From the NCBI GenBank assembly GCA_002344205.1, contig DDSZ01000019.1, positions 5,728 to 69,727 of the forward strand: a stretch of DNA of 64,000 nt. Direction: 5' to 3'. Origin of the DNA: Opitutaceae bacterium UBA2377 (lineage in GTDB: Bacteria > Verrucomicrobiota > Verrucomicrobiia > Opitutales > Opitutaceae). Below the pieces are notes generated by a model. The model did not search any database and was not told the DNA's origin. It saw nothing but the letters and a program-made list of their open reading frames with translations. This document shows, piece by piece, positions 1-10,020 of this stretch (position 1 is the stretch's first letter; each line of letters starts with the position of its first letter). Both the position numbers and the translations under genes were made by a program.

Positions 1-1
1 C

Positions 2-1180
2 AACGACACCTGGCTCGCCGCCGAATGGGGCCACCCGTCCGACAACCTCGGCGCCATCCTTGCTGTCTCCGACTGGCTCTCGCGCCACCAGGCCGCCGGC
101 ACCACGCCCGCCGCATTTCATTCCGCACTCCGCACTCCGCATTCCGCAATCACCATGCGCGACGTCCTCGTCGCCATGGTGAAGGCCCACGAGATCCAGG
201 GCGTCCTCGCCCTCGAAAACTCCTTCAACCGCGTCGGCCTCGACCACGTCCTGCTCGTCCGCATCGCGTCGACCGCCGTCGCCGCTGCCATGCTCGGCGG
301 CACGCGCGAGCAGGTCATCAACGCCATTTCCCACGCGTGGCTCGACGGCTCCGCGCTCCGCACCTACCGCCATGCGCCCAACACCGGCTCGCGCAAATCT
401 TGGGCCGCCGGCGACGCCACCAGCCGCGCCGTCCGCCTCGCGCTTATCGCGATGACCGGCGAGATGGGCTACCCCTCCGTGCTCACCGCCAAGACCTGGG
501 GCTTCCAGGACGTTTCCTTCAAGGGCAATACCGTGAAACTCGGCCGTCCGCTCGGCAGCTACGTGATGGAACACGTCCTCTTTAAGATTTCCTTCCCCGC
601 CGAGTTCCACGCGCAAACCGCCGTCGAGTGCGCCCTGCAGCTCCATCCGCTGGTGAAGGATCGGCTCGACCAGATCGAGTGCGTTGACCTGACCACCCAC
701 GAATCGGCCATCCGCATCATCGACAAGACCGGCCCGCTCCACAACCCGGCCGACCGCGATCACTGCCTCCAATACATGGCCGCCATCGGCCTGATCTTCG
801 GCGAACTCACCGCCAACCACTACGAGGACAACATCGCCGCCGATCCCCGCATCGACGCCCTCCGCGCCAGGATGGTCGTCGCCGAGGACAAGCAATACTC
901 GCAGGACTACCTCGACCCGGAAAAACGCTCGATCGCCAACGCGATGCAGGTCGTCTTCAAGGACGGCACCAAGACCGACCGCATCGAAGTCCACTACCCC
1001 ATCGGCCACCGCCGCCGCCGCGCCGAGGGTATTCCCGTCCTCCAGCAAAAAGCCCGCGACGCCTTCACCGCCCACTACGGCAAACCCAAGGCCGCACAAT
1101 TGATGGCACTGTTTTCGAATCGTTCAGCTTTGGAAGGAATGCCGGTCCATGAATTCGCCTCTGCCTTTATAAAAAACTAA
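2..1180 (+). CDS. prpD: 2-methylcitrate dehydratase PrpD, 3' part (5' end outside window)
   Basis: Dehydrates 2-methylcitrate to 2-methyl-cis-aconitate in the methylcitrate cycle of propionyl-CoA breakdown; cytosolic. The reading frame is open from base 2, so the gene starts upstream. The visible part matches the MmgE/PrpD family from [17 protein letters not shown] onward, with [50 protein letters not shown] and [12 protein letters not shown]. It ends in TAA at 1178-1180. Compared from memory with enterobacterial PrpD, there are about 12 extra residues ([12 protein letters not shown]) before TMRDVLVAM. They are encoded by a heptamer tandem repeat at 121-148, so the extra stretch looks like an in-frame repeat insertion. 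The family assignment is secure; the insertion is seen in the sequence, its origin is inferred. Confidence 0.95.
   Translation, partial: NDTWLAAEWGHPSDNLGAILAVSDWLSRHQAAGTTPAAFHSALRTPHSAITMRDVLVAMVKAHEIQGVLALENSFNRVGLDHVLLVRIASTAVAAAMLGGTREQVINAISHAWLDGSALRTYRHAPNTGSRKSWAAGDATSRAVRLALIAMTGEMGYPSVLTAKTWGFQDVSFKGNTVKLGRPLGSYVMEHVLFKISFPAEFHAQTAVECALQLHPLVKDRLDQIECVDLTTHESAIRIIDKTGPLHNPADRDHCLQYMAAIGLIFGELTANHYEDNIAADPRIDALRARMVVAEDKQYSQDYLDPEKRSIANAMQVVFKDGTKTDRIEVHYPIGHRRRRAEGIPVLQQKARDAFTAHYGKPKAAQLMALFSNRSALEGMPVHEFASAFIKN
121..148 (+). repeat. Heptamer tandem repeat (YTCCGCA x4) inside prpD
   Basis: Four consecutive 7-base units of the form YTCCGCA lie in frame inside prpD. A related array of four NTCCGCA-like units occurs in the intergenic region at 37864-37891. 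It adds low-complexity residues that most PrpD proteins lack. Confidence 0.7.
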
Positions 1181-1532
1181 CGGCCTGCTTGTAGCTTACG
1201 ATGTTTCCAAACCGCCGAAGGTATCCGTATAATCATTGGACCAGTTGCTGGACTCACGCTTGTCTTACTGCGCCATCCACTTGACTCATTCTGGTCTTGG
1301 GCAAGCTGGCGGCCACTTCCTCGCCTGAACCGGCGACTTCCGGCCCGGCGCGACTCTACGCATGCCTGCGTATGGCCGGCCGGACGTAAGGTGGGTAGAC
1401 TGGCAGGCGATGCTCATCGCCATCGCCATCGTCTCCGCCCTCAGCCTGCTCGTGGCCACCGAAACCGAGGATTGATCTCGGCAGGCACCGCTCCTGACCG
1501 GAGGTTGTCAGGGCGCATGGTATAATCCCGCC
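1181..1532. other. Intergenic region downstream of prpD
   Basis: About 350 bases between prpD and the VOC gene. No clear intrinsic terminator, RNA gene or strong promoter was seen. The only item found is a 37-codon ORF with one hydrophobic segment at 1362-1475, listed separately. Confidence 0.5.
1362..1475 (+). CDS. Possible 37-residue single-pass membrane peptide
   Basis: ATG at 1362 to TGA at 1473-1475. The product has a polar N-terminus, then one hydrophobic helix (AMLIAIAIVSALSLLVA) and an acidic tail (TETED). That composition fits a small membrane protein. No family is recognised and there is no convincing Shine-Dalgarno, so it may be chance. It does not overlap another gene on its strand. 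Confidence 0.22.
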   Translation: MPAYGRPDVRWVDWQAMLIAIAIVSALSLLVATETED

Positions 1533-1952
1533 ATGCCCCGCAAAAAATCCTCCCTGTCCTCGCCCAAGGCTCCCGTGCAGGTCCGCGCCATCGACTTCGT
1601 GATGTATAACACGAAGGACATCCGCAAAACCCGCGCCTTTTACCAAAAACTCTTCGGCTTCAAAAAAGGCGAGGAATGGACCGACTGGTGGTCGGAGTTT
1701 CACACCGCACCCGTCACGCTCTGCCTCAATGGCACGGAACACGACCGGCATCCCGAGTGGGACTGGAGCGGCCCCGCCTGCGTGGCGCTGGCCGTGGACG
1801 ATGTGCCCGCCGCCGTCACGGCCTGTCGGAAGCAGGGCGTGAAAATTCTCATCCCGCCGGTCGAGACCCGCGTGTGCTGGATGGCGTGGATCGCCGACCC
1901 CGACGGCAACCGGATCTGCCTGCACTCCCGCAAGGACGGCAGCGCCGGCTGA
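1533..1952 (+). CDS. VOC (glyoxalase/bleomycin-resistance fold) protein
   Basis: A 139-residue single-module VOC protein. The paired beta-alpha-beta-beta-beta pattern is visible: VRAIDFVMYNTKDIRKTRAFY, where the helix follows the first strand; a central half with FHTAPVTLCLNG; then GPACVALAVDDVPAAVTACRKQG; and the typical end WIADPDGNRICL. Family members are metal-dependent lyases, dioxygenases or binding proteins. The substrate cannot be told from sequence alone. The basic N-terminus (PRKKSSLSSPK) is unusual but short. It stands alone, with the next gene convergent. Confidence 0.85.
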   Translation: MPRKKSSLSSPKAPVQVRAIDFVMYNTKDIRKTRAFYQKLFGFKKGEEWTDWWSEFHTAPVTLCLNGTEHDRHPEWDWSGPACVALAVDDVPAAVTACRKQGVKILIPPVETRVCWMAWIADPDGNRICLHSRKDGSAG

Positions 1953-2002
1953 ACGGCGCGCTCTATCAGACGCACAAAATCGTTTGCGACGGTCCGTCCA
2001 CG

Positions 2003-3913
2003 TCAGCGGTGCAACCGCAGGTGATGCGTTCCCGGCGGTAGATTGAGCCGCACTTGGGAGCCGTCGGCATTCAGCCCGGCTTCACCGGCGTCAACACGCC
2101 AGCCGGTGCCGGGCAATTGCAGTGCCAAGGCTGCCACCGGCAACGGGGCTTTCAGCGTGATGTGCAATCCATCCGCCGTCCGGTGGGCGTCGAGTTCCAC
2201 CTGATCCCGCCCCACCCACCAGGCCGCGAAATCCTGCAGCCGACCGAACCAGGCGTCTTTGGCCTGCAGCTCGGCGGTGAGCCGGCGTTGGAACTCAAGC
2301 TTTTCCCCGGTGCTGTCGGTGTGGATCAACACCACAAACAGGCCGCCGTAACGGGCAATCCGTTCCGCCACATGCAGCGCGCGACCCAAGCGCTGCGGTA
2401 GCGGCGGCGGCAGCTCGTCCTCGATGGTCACGGGAAACTCGTAGATGTCGGTGACCGCCTGCGTGGCCCGGCCGTGCATGAGCCGAAATGGCAGGTGGGT
2501 CATCGCGTTGTTGGCCGTGGTGGACGAGCTGTAGCGGTAGCCTGTCGCCTGCAGGAGTTGGGGCAGATCCCGCGGATTGCGCAGGTGCCCGGGCCGGAAG
2601 CTTTGCACCTCCAGGCCGGGGGTCAGGCGCTCGAGCAGAAACTTGCTCACCCGCAACTCTCCCAGAACGGTGCCGTTGACCGTCAGCAGGCGCTCCTGCA
2701 CGAAAGGCCGGTAGGTCGGATAACGCTCCGTGCCCGTGCCGGGAGGAAAGTTCTCAAACACCCGCGAATGCGAGACCGAGTGGCTGGCGATCTCCGCGCC
2801 GGCCGCCAGCAGCTCCTGCAGGATGGGGCCCGCCTGTTCGTTCATGAAGATGTCGTCGTTCCAGTCCTGCACATACTTGGTCTGGATGAAATAGGTCGCC
2901 GCGACTCCCTGTTCACGCTCCAGCGCCGCGTAGGCCGGCGCATTCACGATGGAGCGGGTGAAATCGATGTCGTGGGTCAGCACCACGCTAAGGGGCCGGC
3001 CGCCGGGCACGGTGTGCAAGGTCACCGCGGCGGGTTCGCCCTCGCGGTAGATCGCCCGCAGCAGACGCAGCCACGTGTCGAGGGCGGGCTCGAAGCCGTT
3101 CGCATAGGAGCGTGACAGCAGTTCCTGCCGGTCATTGTAGCCTTTGAGCAACAGATGCCCCACATCTGGGCCCAGCGCGTAAGCGTGTCCGGACCCGACC
3201 GCCCGGTGCACCAACGCCGCGCGGCCGTCTTCGTAGCTGGCCAGCACGCGACCGCGGGTCGGACGGTGGCTCAACATGGTAAGTGCGGAATCGGGATCGG
3301 CCGAGTTGACCGGCAGCTCCAGCTCCAGCGGATCCGTGAATTCCGCCAACAACGGATGCGCAGGATCGAGTCGCAGCTTGCGATGTTCCCGTGAGGATTC
3401 GGCCGGACCGATGCCAAACACCTCTTCCAGCCCGCCGCCTTCAATGCCGCAGCCGATCACGGTCCCGCCGGTCTCGGGATGCCGCGCGATGATGCGCAAG
3501 GCTTCGGGCGTCAGCACCCGGCCGGAAATCGAGGGATAGACCATCATCACGCGATGATGACCGGCCTCGTTCGCATCCCGGGTGATGCGAAAAGGCACGC
3601 CGATGGATTTCAGCCCATGTGCCAGCCCCGCCCAATTTGAATCCTCGTCGGTCAGCAATATGACCAGCCGGCTGGGACCGCCCTGATCGTAATCCCGCCA
3701 ATCCGCCGGGATTGCCGGCGGCACCACGGTGGCCGCAGCCGGACCGCTCACGCCCTCGAAGCGGTGGATGGGCGGATTGTGTGGGTCGCGGCGCACCGGG
3801 CCGAAGGTGGCAGCCAACAGCCAGACGAGCCCGCCGAAGAGGGCGCAACCCACGAGAGCCAGCGTCAGACGGAAAATGGGGCCATGGGCCAGCGGACGTT
3901 GCGCCATGCCCAT
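2003..3913 (-). CDS. Membrane-anchored polysaccharide deacetylase-like protein
   Basis: 636 residues. One N-terminal transmembrane helix (about residues 15-38, LTLALVGCALFGGLVWLLAA) suggests an inner-membrane anchor with the rest periplasmic. The middle carries a NodB-like deacetylase core: motif 1 is VVLTHDID in place of the usual TFDDG, motif 2 is ASHSVSHSR (metal-binding His pair) and motif 3 resembles SFRPGHLRNP. Upstream of it is a domain with VVPPAIPADWRDYD and a GxGIEGGG stretch that I cannot name. Carbohydrate esterase family 4 members remove acetyl groups from peptidoglycan or exopolysaccharide; the substrate here is unknown. It is divergent from the TMTC-like gene, with about 120 bases between the starts. 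Confidence 0.7.
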   Translation of the reverse strand: MGMAQRPLAHGPIFRLTLALVGCALFGGLVWLLAATFGPVRRDPHNPPIHRFEGVSGPAAATVVPPAIPADWRDYDQGGPSRLVILLTDEDSNWAGLAHGLKSIGVPFRITRDANEAGHHRVMMVYPSISGRVLTPEALRIIARHPETGGTVIGCGIEGGGLEEVFGIGPAESSREHRKLRLDPAHPLLAEFTDPLELELPVNSADPDSALTMLSHRPTRGRVLASYEDGRAALVHRAVGSGHAYALGPDVGHLLLKGYNDRQELLSRSYANGFEPALDTWLRLLRAIYREGEPAAVTLHTVPGGRPLSVVLTHDIDFTRSIVNAPAYAALEREQGVAATYFIQTKYVQDWNDDIFMNEQAGPILQELLAAGAEIASHSVSHSRVFENFPPGTGTERYPTYRPFVQERLLTVNGTVLGELRVSKFLLERLTPGLEVQSFRPGHLRNPRDLPQLLQATGYRYSSSTTANNAMTHLPFRLMHGRATQAVTDIYEFPVTIEDELPPPLPQRLGRALHVAERIARYGGLFVVLIHTDSTGEKLEFQRRLTAELQAKDAWFGRLQDFAAWWVGRDQVELDAHRTADGLHITLKAPLPVAALALQLPGTGWRVDAGEAGLNADGSQVRLNLPPGTHHLRLHR

Positions 3914-4036
3914 GGTTAAGAAACAACCGTCGCCGGGAGCAATCGGGAATGCGGCTTTCCCCAGTCTGTTCCCCGCGAGGTCCCGCGTGATTTACAGGTT
4001 TGTCTCCCGCGAGCCGCTGCTCTTGCCTGTCGGGGC

Positions 4037-5863
4037 GTGAGCCTGTCCCGCATCGGTTCCCATTCGCCGGGCGCCTTCATCAGCCGCCCGCTCGCCGCGC
4101 TCCTGCTGCTGGTGGTCACGGTGCTCGCCTACGCCAACAGCCTGCGGGCGCCGTTCGTGTTCGACGATCTTGCCGTCACAGTGCGCAACGAAACCATCCG
4201 CAGCCTTGGCAGCGCGTGGCAACCGCCCGACGGCAACGCCAACACCGCCAACCGGCCCGTGGCGAATTTCACTTTTGCGCTCAACTACGCCGCGGGCGGG
4301 CTCGATCCCCGGGGTTATCACGCCACCAACCTGCTGATCCATCTCCTCGCCGTGCTCACGTTGTGGGGTCTCGTGCGGCGCACACTCGAACTGCCGGGCA
4401 AGGAAGTCGCTTGGGCATCGCCCCACGTGGGGCGGATCGCGTTTGCCGTCGCCCTGCTCTGGGCGGTGCATCCGCTGCAGACCGCCGCCGTCACGGCCGT
4501 GGCCCAGCGCACGGAGTCGCTTTGCGGACTGTTCTACCTGCTGGTTTTTTACGGATTCGTCCGCGGCGTCCGCTCGCCGCAGCCTTGGCGGTGGTGGACG
4601 GGTGCCTTCGTCGCCTGCCTGGCCGGCATGGGCACGAAGGAGGTCATGGTCACCGCGCCGGTGCTGCTGATCCTCTACGACCGCACGTTCGTCGCCGGCA
4701 GCTTCGCCGGCGTCTGGCGCGAACGGCGCCGGGTGCACGCGCTCATGCTCACCACGTGGATTCTGTTGGCCGCGATCCTGTGGCAGGCGGGCGGCACGCG
4801 TGGCACCGCGGCGGGTTTTGGGCTCGGCGTGGAGTGGTGGCAGTATGCGCTCAAGCAATGCGAAGCCATTCTTCTCTACCTGCGGCTGGCCATCGTGCCG
4901 TGGCCGCTGACCTATGATCACGGCACCGCCGTGGTCACCCAGCTTGGCGCCGTCTGGTGGCAGACCATATTCCTTGCGGCGCTGCTAAGCGCGACGGGCT
5001 GGGCGCTATGGCGCCGCCCGGCCGTGGGATTTCTCGGCGCGTGGTTTTTTGTGATCCTCGCGCCTTCCTCCAGCGTGGTGCCATTGGTGGAGCAAACCGT
5101 CGCGGAGCATCGCATGTATCTGCCCCTCGCCGCCGTGCTGGTCGCCGCCGTCCTCGGCCTGCACACCGGGTTGGGGCGGAAGTTTGTCGCAGTGCTGGCC
5201 GCCCTGGCAATGGCCGCCGCCGCCGGCACGCTGGCGCGCAACCACACCTACCGCAGCGAACTCGCGCTCTGGCAGGACACCGCGGCCAAGGCTCCGGATA
5301 ATTTTCGCGCCCATTACAACCTTGGGTCCGTCTATCTTGAAGCCGGCGATTTGACCGATGCGATCGCCAGCCTGGAGCGCGCCCGCGCACTCGCGCCGGA
5401 CGATGTCGGCGTGCTCAACAACCTCGGCAACGCCCTCCTCTCGGCCGGACGCGCCGCCGAGGCCCGGCGCTGCCTGATCCGCGCGGCCGGCCTGCGACCG
5501 GATTCCGCGCCCATTCAACTTAACCTTGGCCGCGCTTGGGCCGCGGACGCCCGCTGGCCGGAAGCACAAGCCGCCTTCAGTGCCGCCGCCACGCTGGATC
5601 CGGAATTGGCCGAGGCACACGCCAACCTCGGCGCGCTGCATTTGCAGACCGGGGACTGGGCCGCCGCCCGGACCGCCAGCCTCCAAGCTCTTGCCCTCGC
5701 CCCGGACCTCACCGTCGCCCGGCGGAATCTCGGCCTGGCGTTGCTCCAACTGCAACGACCCGCCGAGGCCGTCACGGAGCTGGAGCGCGTGCTCGCCGCA
5801 ACGCCGGATGATGTCACCGCCCGGCGCGCCCTGGCCTACGCCCGTTCCTTGCTTTCACCCTGA
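4037..5863 (+). CDS. TMTC-like multi-pass membrane protein with C-terminal TPR repeats
   Basis: 608 residues, GTG start at 4037. The N-terminal two thirds is a polytopic membrane region with family signatures of TMTC/YkuA-type proteins: an early [11 protein letters not shown] acidic loop, [25 protein letters not shown], and later [16 protein letters not shown]. From about residue 405 there are TPR units ([39 protein letters not shown] and three more). In eukaryotes TMTC proteins are O-mannosyltransferases of the GT-C fold. Bacterial homologues, frequent in Verrucomicrobiota and Planctomycetes, have no proven function. It may glycosylate periplasmic proteins or lipids. Confidence 0.75.
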   Translation: MSLSRIGSHSPGAFISRPLAALLLLVVTVLAYANSLRAPFVFDDLAVTVRNETIRSLGSAWQPPDGNANTANRPVANFTFALNYAAGGLDPRGYHATNLLIHLLAVLTLWGLVRRTLELPGKEVAWASPHVGRIAFAVALLWAVHPLQTAAVTAVAQRTESLCGLFYLLVFYGFVRGVRSPQPWRWWTGAFVACLAGMGTKEVMVTAPVLLILYDRTFVAGSFAGVWRERRRVHALMLTTWILLAAILWQAGGTRGTAAGFGLGVEWWQYALKQCEAILLYLRLAIVPWPLTYDHGTAVVTQLGAVWWQTIFLAALLSATGWALWRRPAVGFLGAWFFVILAPSSSVVPLVEQTVAEHRMYLPLAAVLVAAVLGLHTGLGRKFVAVLAALAMAAAAGTLARNHTYRSELALWQDTAAKAPDNFRAHYNLGSVYLEAGDLTDAIASLERARALAPDDVGVLNNLGNALLSAGRAAEARRCLIRAAGLRPDSAPIQLNLGRAWAADARWPEAQAAFSAAATLDPELAEAHANLGALHLQTGDWAAARTASLQALALAPDLTVARRNLGLALLQLQRPAEAVTELERVLAATPDDVTARRALAYARSLLSP

Positions 5864-5940
5864 CCGGAGGCCGCGGCGGAAGCGCACCTCGCCGTTTCCT
5901 GATTTGCCTCAGGCCGGACGACCCGCTTCGTTGGGCGCAT

Positions 5941-7338
<1,398 letters not shown>

Positions 7339-7350
7339 GCCACCTCCGGC

Positions 7351-8535
7351 CTACCGGGCCGGGACAGCGGACGGTTCCGCCGCGGCCTTCAGCAGCGCGC
7401 GGCTGATGATCAGCCGCTGCACCTCGCTGGAGCCCTCGCCGATCTCGCAGAGCCGGGCATCGCGCCACATGCGTTCGACGCCGGTGTCGCGGGTGTAGCC
7501 CCAGCCGCCGCAAATCTGGAGCGCGCTGTTGGCCGCGCGCGAGGCCGCCTCGCTGGCGTAGAGCTTGGCCACCGACGCCTCCAGGCTGAACCGCTGGCCG
7601 CGGGCATGCATCACGCAGGGCTGCAACAGCAGCGCCTCGGCGGCGCGCAGCTCCACCTCGCAGTCGGCGAGCTTGAACTGCAGCGCCTGAAACTCCGCGA
7701 TGGCCTTGCCAAACTGCCGGCGCGTGAGCATGCGCTGCTTCGCAATGTCCACCGCACCGCGGCCGAGCCCGATCGCCATCGCGGCGATGCCGAGCCGGCC
7801 GCCGTCGAGGCACGCGAGCGCGGCCTGCTGGCCGCGGCCGCGTTCGCCGATGAGTTCGCCGCGGACTTTTTTCAGGTAAAACTCGCTGGTGTTGCTCGCC
7901 CGCACCCCGGAGGTCTTTACCTTGCGCACGGGCGTGATGTCCTTCGTCTCGATCCAGAAAGCGGAAAACTCCTTCTTGCCCTTTTCATCCTTCCCGGTGA
8001 CGGCCATCACGACCATCCGGTCCGAGTGCAGGCCCATGGTGATGTAGAGTTTGTGCCCGTTGAGTTCCCACGTGCCGTCCGGCAGCGGCGTGGCGGTGGT
8101 CTCGACGCCGCCGGTGTCGGAACCGGCGTTGGGTTCGGTGAGCGCCCAGGCCACCATCCAGTCGCCGTTGAGGACGCTCGGAAAAATTTTCCGTTTCAGC
8201 TCCTCGCCGGCGAAGCCCAGCGGATGGCCGACGCACAGCGCGTTGTGGGCGGCGAGGTTCATCGCAAACGCGCCGCAGTGCCGGGCAACTTCCTCGATCA
8301 CGAGGCAGAAACACAGCATCGAGAGTTCCTGTCCGCCGACCGCCTTTGGCGCGAGCATGCCCATCAGTCCGGCGCGCCCGGCCTTGGTAAAGAGTTCGCG
8401 CGGCAGCTCTTCCTTTTCCTCCCAGGCCGCCGCGTGCGGGGCGATCTCGCGGGCGACGAAGGCGCGGGCCTGTTCCAGGAAGGCCAGCTCGGCCGGTTTC
8501 AGGTGGTCGTGGTAAAGCGAATGCGGATGCAGCAT
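7351..8535 (-). CDS. Acyl-CoA dehydrogenase
   Basis: FAD-dependent alpha,beta-dehydrogenation of an acyl-CoA. With the ATG at 8535 (MLHPHSLYHDHLKP) the protein is 394 residues, typical of the family; a longer frame exists upstream but would overlap the divergent gene's leader. Visible signatures: WALTEPNAGSDTGG (flavin/substrate loop), KLYITMG, QFGKAIAEFQALQFKLAD, and the C-terminal IGEGSSEVQRLIISRAL holding the catalytic Glu position of short-chain and isovaleryl-type enzymes. It is divergent from the mutase genes, with a shared 135-base control region. With the neighbours it suggests branched or short-chain acyl-CoA oxidation. Chain specificity is unknown. Confidence 0.92.
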   Translation of the reverse strand: MLHPHSLYHDHLKPAELAFLEQARAFVAREIAPHAAAWEEKEELPRELFTKAGRAGLMGMLAPKAVGGQELSMLCFCLVIEEVARHCGAFAMNLAAHNALCVGHPLGFAGEELKRKIFPSVLNGDWMVAWALTEPNAGSDTGGVETTATPLPDGTWELNGHKLYITMGLHSDRMVVMAVTGKDEKGKKEFSAFWIETKDITPVRKVKTSGVRASNTSEFYLKKVRGELIGERGRGQQAALACLDGGRLGIAAMAIGLGRGAVDIAKQRMLTRRQFGKAIAEFQALQFKLADCEVELRAAEALLLQPCVMHARGQRFSLEASVAKLYASEAASRAANSALQICGGWGYTRDTGVERMWRDARLCEIGEGSSEVQRLIISRALLKAAAEPSAVPAR

Positions 8536-8671
8536 GGGGTGCGGGGTTGCGAAGAACCGTATTTTTCCATCCGAGTCCCGCAACGCCCCGGCCGCCGTCC
8601 CGGCCATATTCATCCCTTTGGGCGACCGCTCGCCGGTTGCGGGAAGCGCCTCCGTCGCTAGCTTCCACCCC

Positions 8672-9907
8672 ATGGCCGCCCCGCCCCTGCGCCTGCTCAC
8701 CGCCGTGCCCCTGTGCGACGGTCACGACAGCGCCATCAGCACCATCAACCTTGAGCTCGCCCGCCACGGCATCGAGGTGGTTTACCTCGGCTACCACCAG
8801 TCCGTCGCGGCGATCGTGCGCGCCGCCATCCAGGAAGACGTGAACGCCGTCGGTCTCTCCTCCTACAACGGCGGGCATATCGTTTTTTTCAAGGAAGTCG
8901 TCGGTCAACTGAAGGCCGCGGGCTCGGGCGACATCCCCGTGTTCGGCGGCGGCGGGGGCACCATCACGCCGGCCGACGCCCGCGTGATGCAGCGCAACGG
9001 CGTGGACCGGATCTTCTTCGCCGGCACGCCGCTCGACCGCATCATGGCGGAGATCAAGACACGCTATGCCCGACCAGCGAAGCCTGACCGGAAATTCAAG
9101 GGCGACCGTGCCCTAGCCCGCGCCATCACCCTTGCTGAATGTAGGGTGGGGTCTCCGAACCCCGCCACCGCAGGAGGAACTTTACGCCCCGATGCAAAGA
9201 AATCGCGGCCTAAAGCCGCTACTACAGCCGGGAAGACCTTCGTCATCGGCGTCGCCGGCCCCGGCGGCGCGGGCAAGTCCACCCTCATTGACGAGCTGAC
9301 TTCGCGCTTTCTACAGAAGATCCCCCGCGGCCGCATCGGGCTGCTGGCCAACGACCCGTCGCATCCCGGCACCGGCGGGGCGATCCTCGGCGACCGCGTG
9401 AGCGCCATCTATGCGCAGGACGACCGCGTGTTTTTTCGATCCCTCGCCACGCGCGGCAGCCTCACCGGGCTGTCTGCGGCCGCGCCGGCCGCCATTGAGA
9501 TTTTGCGCAGCTCGGGCGAGTTCGACCTGATCTTCGTCGAGTCCGTCGGCGTGGGTCAGGAAAGCGACCCCTTCGGCGTCTTCCATGGCCGGAAACTGGT
9601 GGATGCCGTGCTCTATGTGCTGCCGCCGCACTACGGCGGCCGCATCCAGCTGCAGAAAATCGCCCTGCTCAACGGCGCCGATCTCGTCGTGCTCAACAAG
9701 TGTGACGACCCGCGCGCCCACGCAGCGAAGGCTGAAATCCAAACCCGGCTCGACCAAAACCAACGTGGCCAGCACCTGCACGCCACCACCGCCGCCAAGC
9801 ACTCCGATCTTGGCGTGGACCGCCTCTTTGCCGTCATCGCCAAACTCGGCGGACTCGATCCCGCCCGCGGCGGAGAAAAGGCGTGTCAGATGGAGGTGTC
9901 GCCATGA
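8672..9907 (+). CDS. B12-binding domain plus MeaI-type GTPase: N-terminal half of a split IcmF-like acyl-CoA mutase
   Basis: 411 residues from ATG 8672. Residues 5-130 are a cobalamin-binding domain with D16-G-H18-D, SSYNGGH and FGGGGG. From about residue 190 there is a G3E-type P-loop GTPase (GPGGAGKST, then DPSHPGTGGAILGDR, RSLATRGS, ESVGVGQ and NKCDD). This order, and motifs such as DGHDSAI, match the N-terminal half of IcmF (fused isobutyryl-CoA mutase), where the GTPase loads and protects the cofactor. The mutase core is the next gene. Between the two domains (about residues 157-185) lies an 87-base repeat-derived insert. The stop codon overlaps an ATG at 9904 that has a strong Shine-Dalgarno. 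Confidence 0.88.
   Translation: MAAPPLRLLTAVPLCDGHDSAISTINLELARHGIEVVYLGYHQSVAAIVRAAIQEDVNAVGLSSYNGGHIVFFKEVVGQLKAAGSGDIPVFGGGGGTITPADARVMQRNGVDRIFFAGTPLDRIMAEIKTRYARPAKPDRKFKGDRALARAITLAECRVGSPNPATAGGTLRPDAKKSRPKAATTAGKTFVIGVAGPGGAGKSTLIDELTSRFLQKIPRGRIGLLANDPSHPGTGGAILGDRVSAIYAQDDRVFFRSLATRGSLTGLSAAAPAAIEILRSSGEFDLIFVESVGVGQESDPFGVFHGRKLVDAVLYVLPPHYGGRIQLQKIALLNGADLVVLNKCDDPRAHAAKAEIQTRLDQNQRGQHLHATTAAKHSDLGVDRLFAVIAKLGGLDPARGGEKACQMEVSP
9140..9226 (+). repeat. Two-hairpin repeat inserted in frame in the mutase activator gene
   Basis: An 87-base stretch (29 codons) begins TGTAG and ends CTACA. It contains two stem-loops: one around GTGGGGT/ACCCCGCC (about 9146-9166) and one GCGGC/GCCGC (9205-9219). 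Similar TAGGG...CTCCG palindromes occur between genes at 37739 and 60336. It sits exactly in the linker between the B12 and GTPase domains. Confidence 0.6.
9892..9897 (+). promoter_or_regulatory. Shine-Dalgarno GGAGGT for ATG 9904
   Basis: A strong ribosome binding site inside the end of the GTPase gene, 6 bases before ATG 9904. It probably served the mutase large-subunit start before the repeat element inserted. Confidence 0.65.
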
Positions 9908-10020
9908 GTTCTGTCCTGATTGGTCATCGTTCTCTTTCTCTTAATCGTAATCGTTCTCTCTCGGACGATTGCCTCCGAGAGCATGAGAACGATTACGAGA
10001 AGGAGAACAATTTCATATGA
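9904..10020 (+). CDS. 38-codon ORF created by the inserted element, linking the two mutase genes
   Basis: ATG 9904 overlaps the upstream stop (ATGA) and has the GGAGGT site. The frame runs through the inverted-repeat element and stops at TGA 10018-10020, overlapping the mutase ATG at 10017. Its product is very polar (MSSVLIGHRS...). It is unlikely to be functional as a protein. It would let ribosomes move from the GTPase gene to the mutase gene, so it may act as a translational coupler. This role is inferred from the overlaps. Confidence 0.4.
   Translation: MSSVLIGHRSLSLNRNRSLSDDCLREHENDYEKENNFI
9912..10016. mobile_element. MITE-like inverted-repeat element, copy 1
   Basis: A 105-base element rich in GTTCTC/GAGAAC units. 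The long imperfect inverted arms run from about 9926 to 10010, with an inner perfect 8-bp stem CTCTCGGA/TCCGAGAG (9958-9965 and 9974-9981). It is flanked by the exact 8-bp direct repeat ATGAGTTC at 9904-9911 and 10017-10024. Removing one repeat plus the element restores the mutase start. There is no transposase; copy 2 is at 35743-35830. Confidence 0.75.

Noticed and set aside
121-148. Tandem heptamers considered as a CRISPR-like or VNTR array outside a gene
   Set aside because: No spacers, units are only 7 bases, and the array is in frame within prpD.
1181-1532. tRNA or small RNA between prpD and the VOC gene
   Set aside because: No cloverleaf or T-loop sequence was found by eye in this gap or other intergenic gaps.
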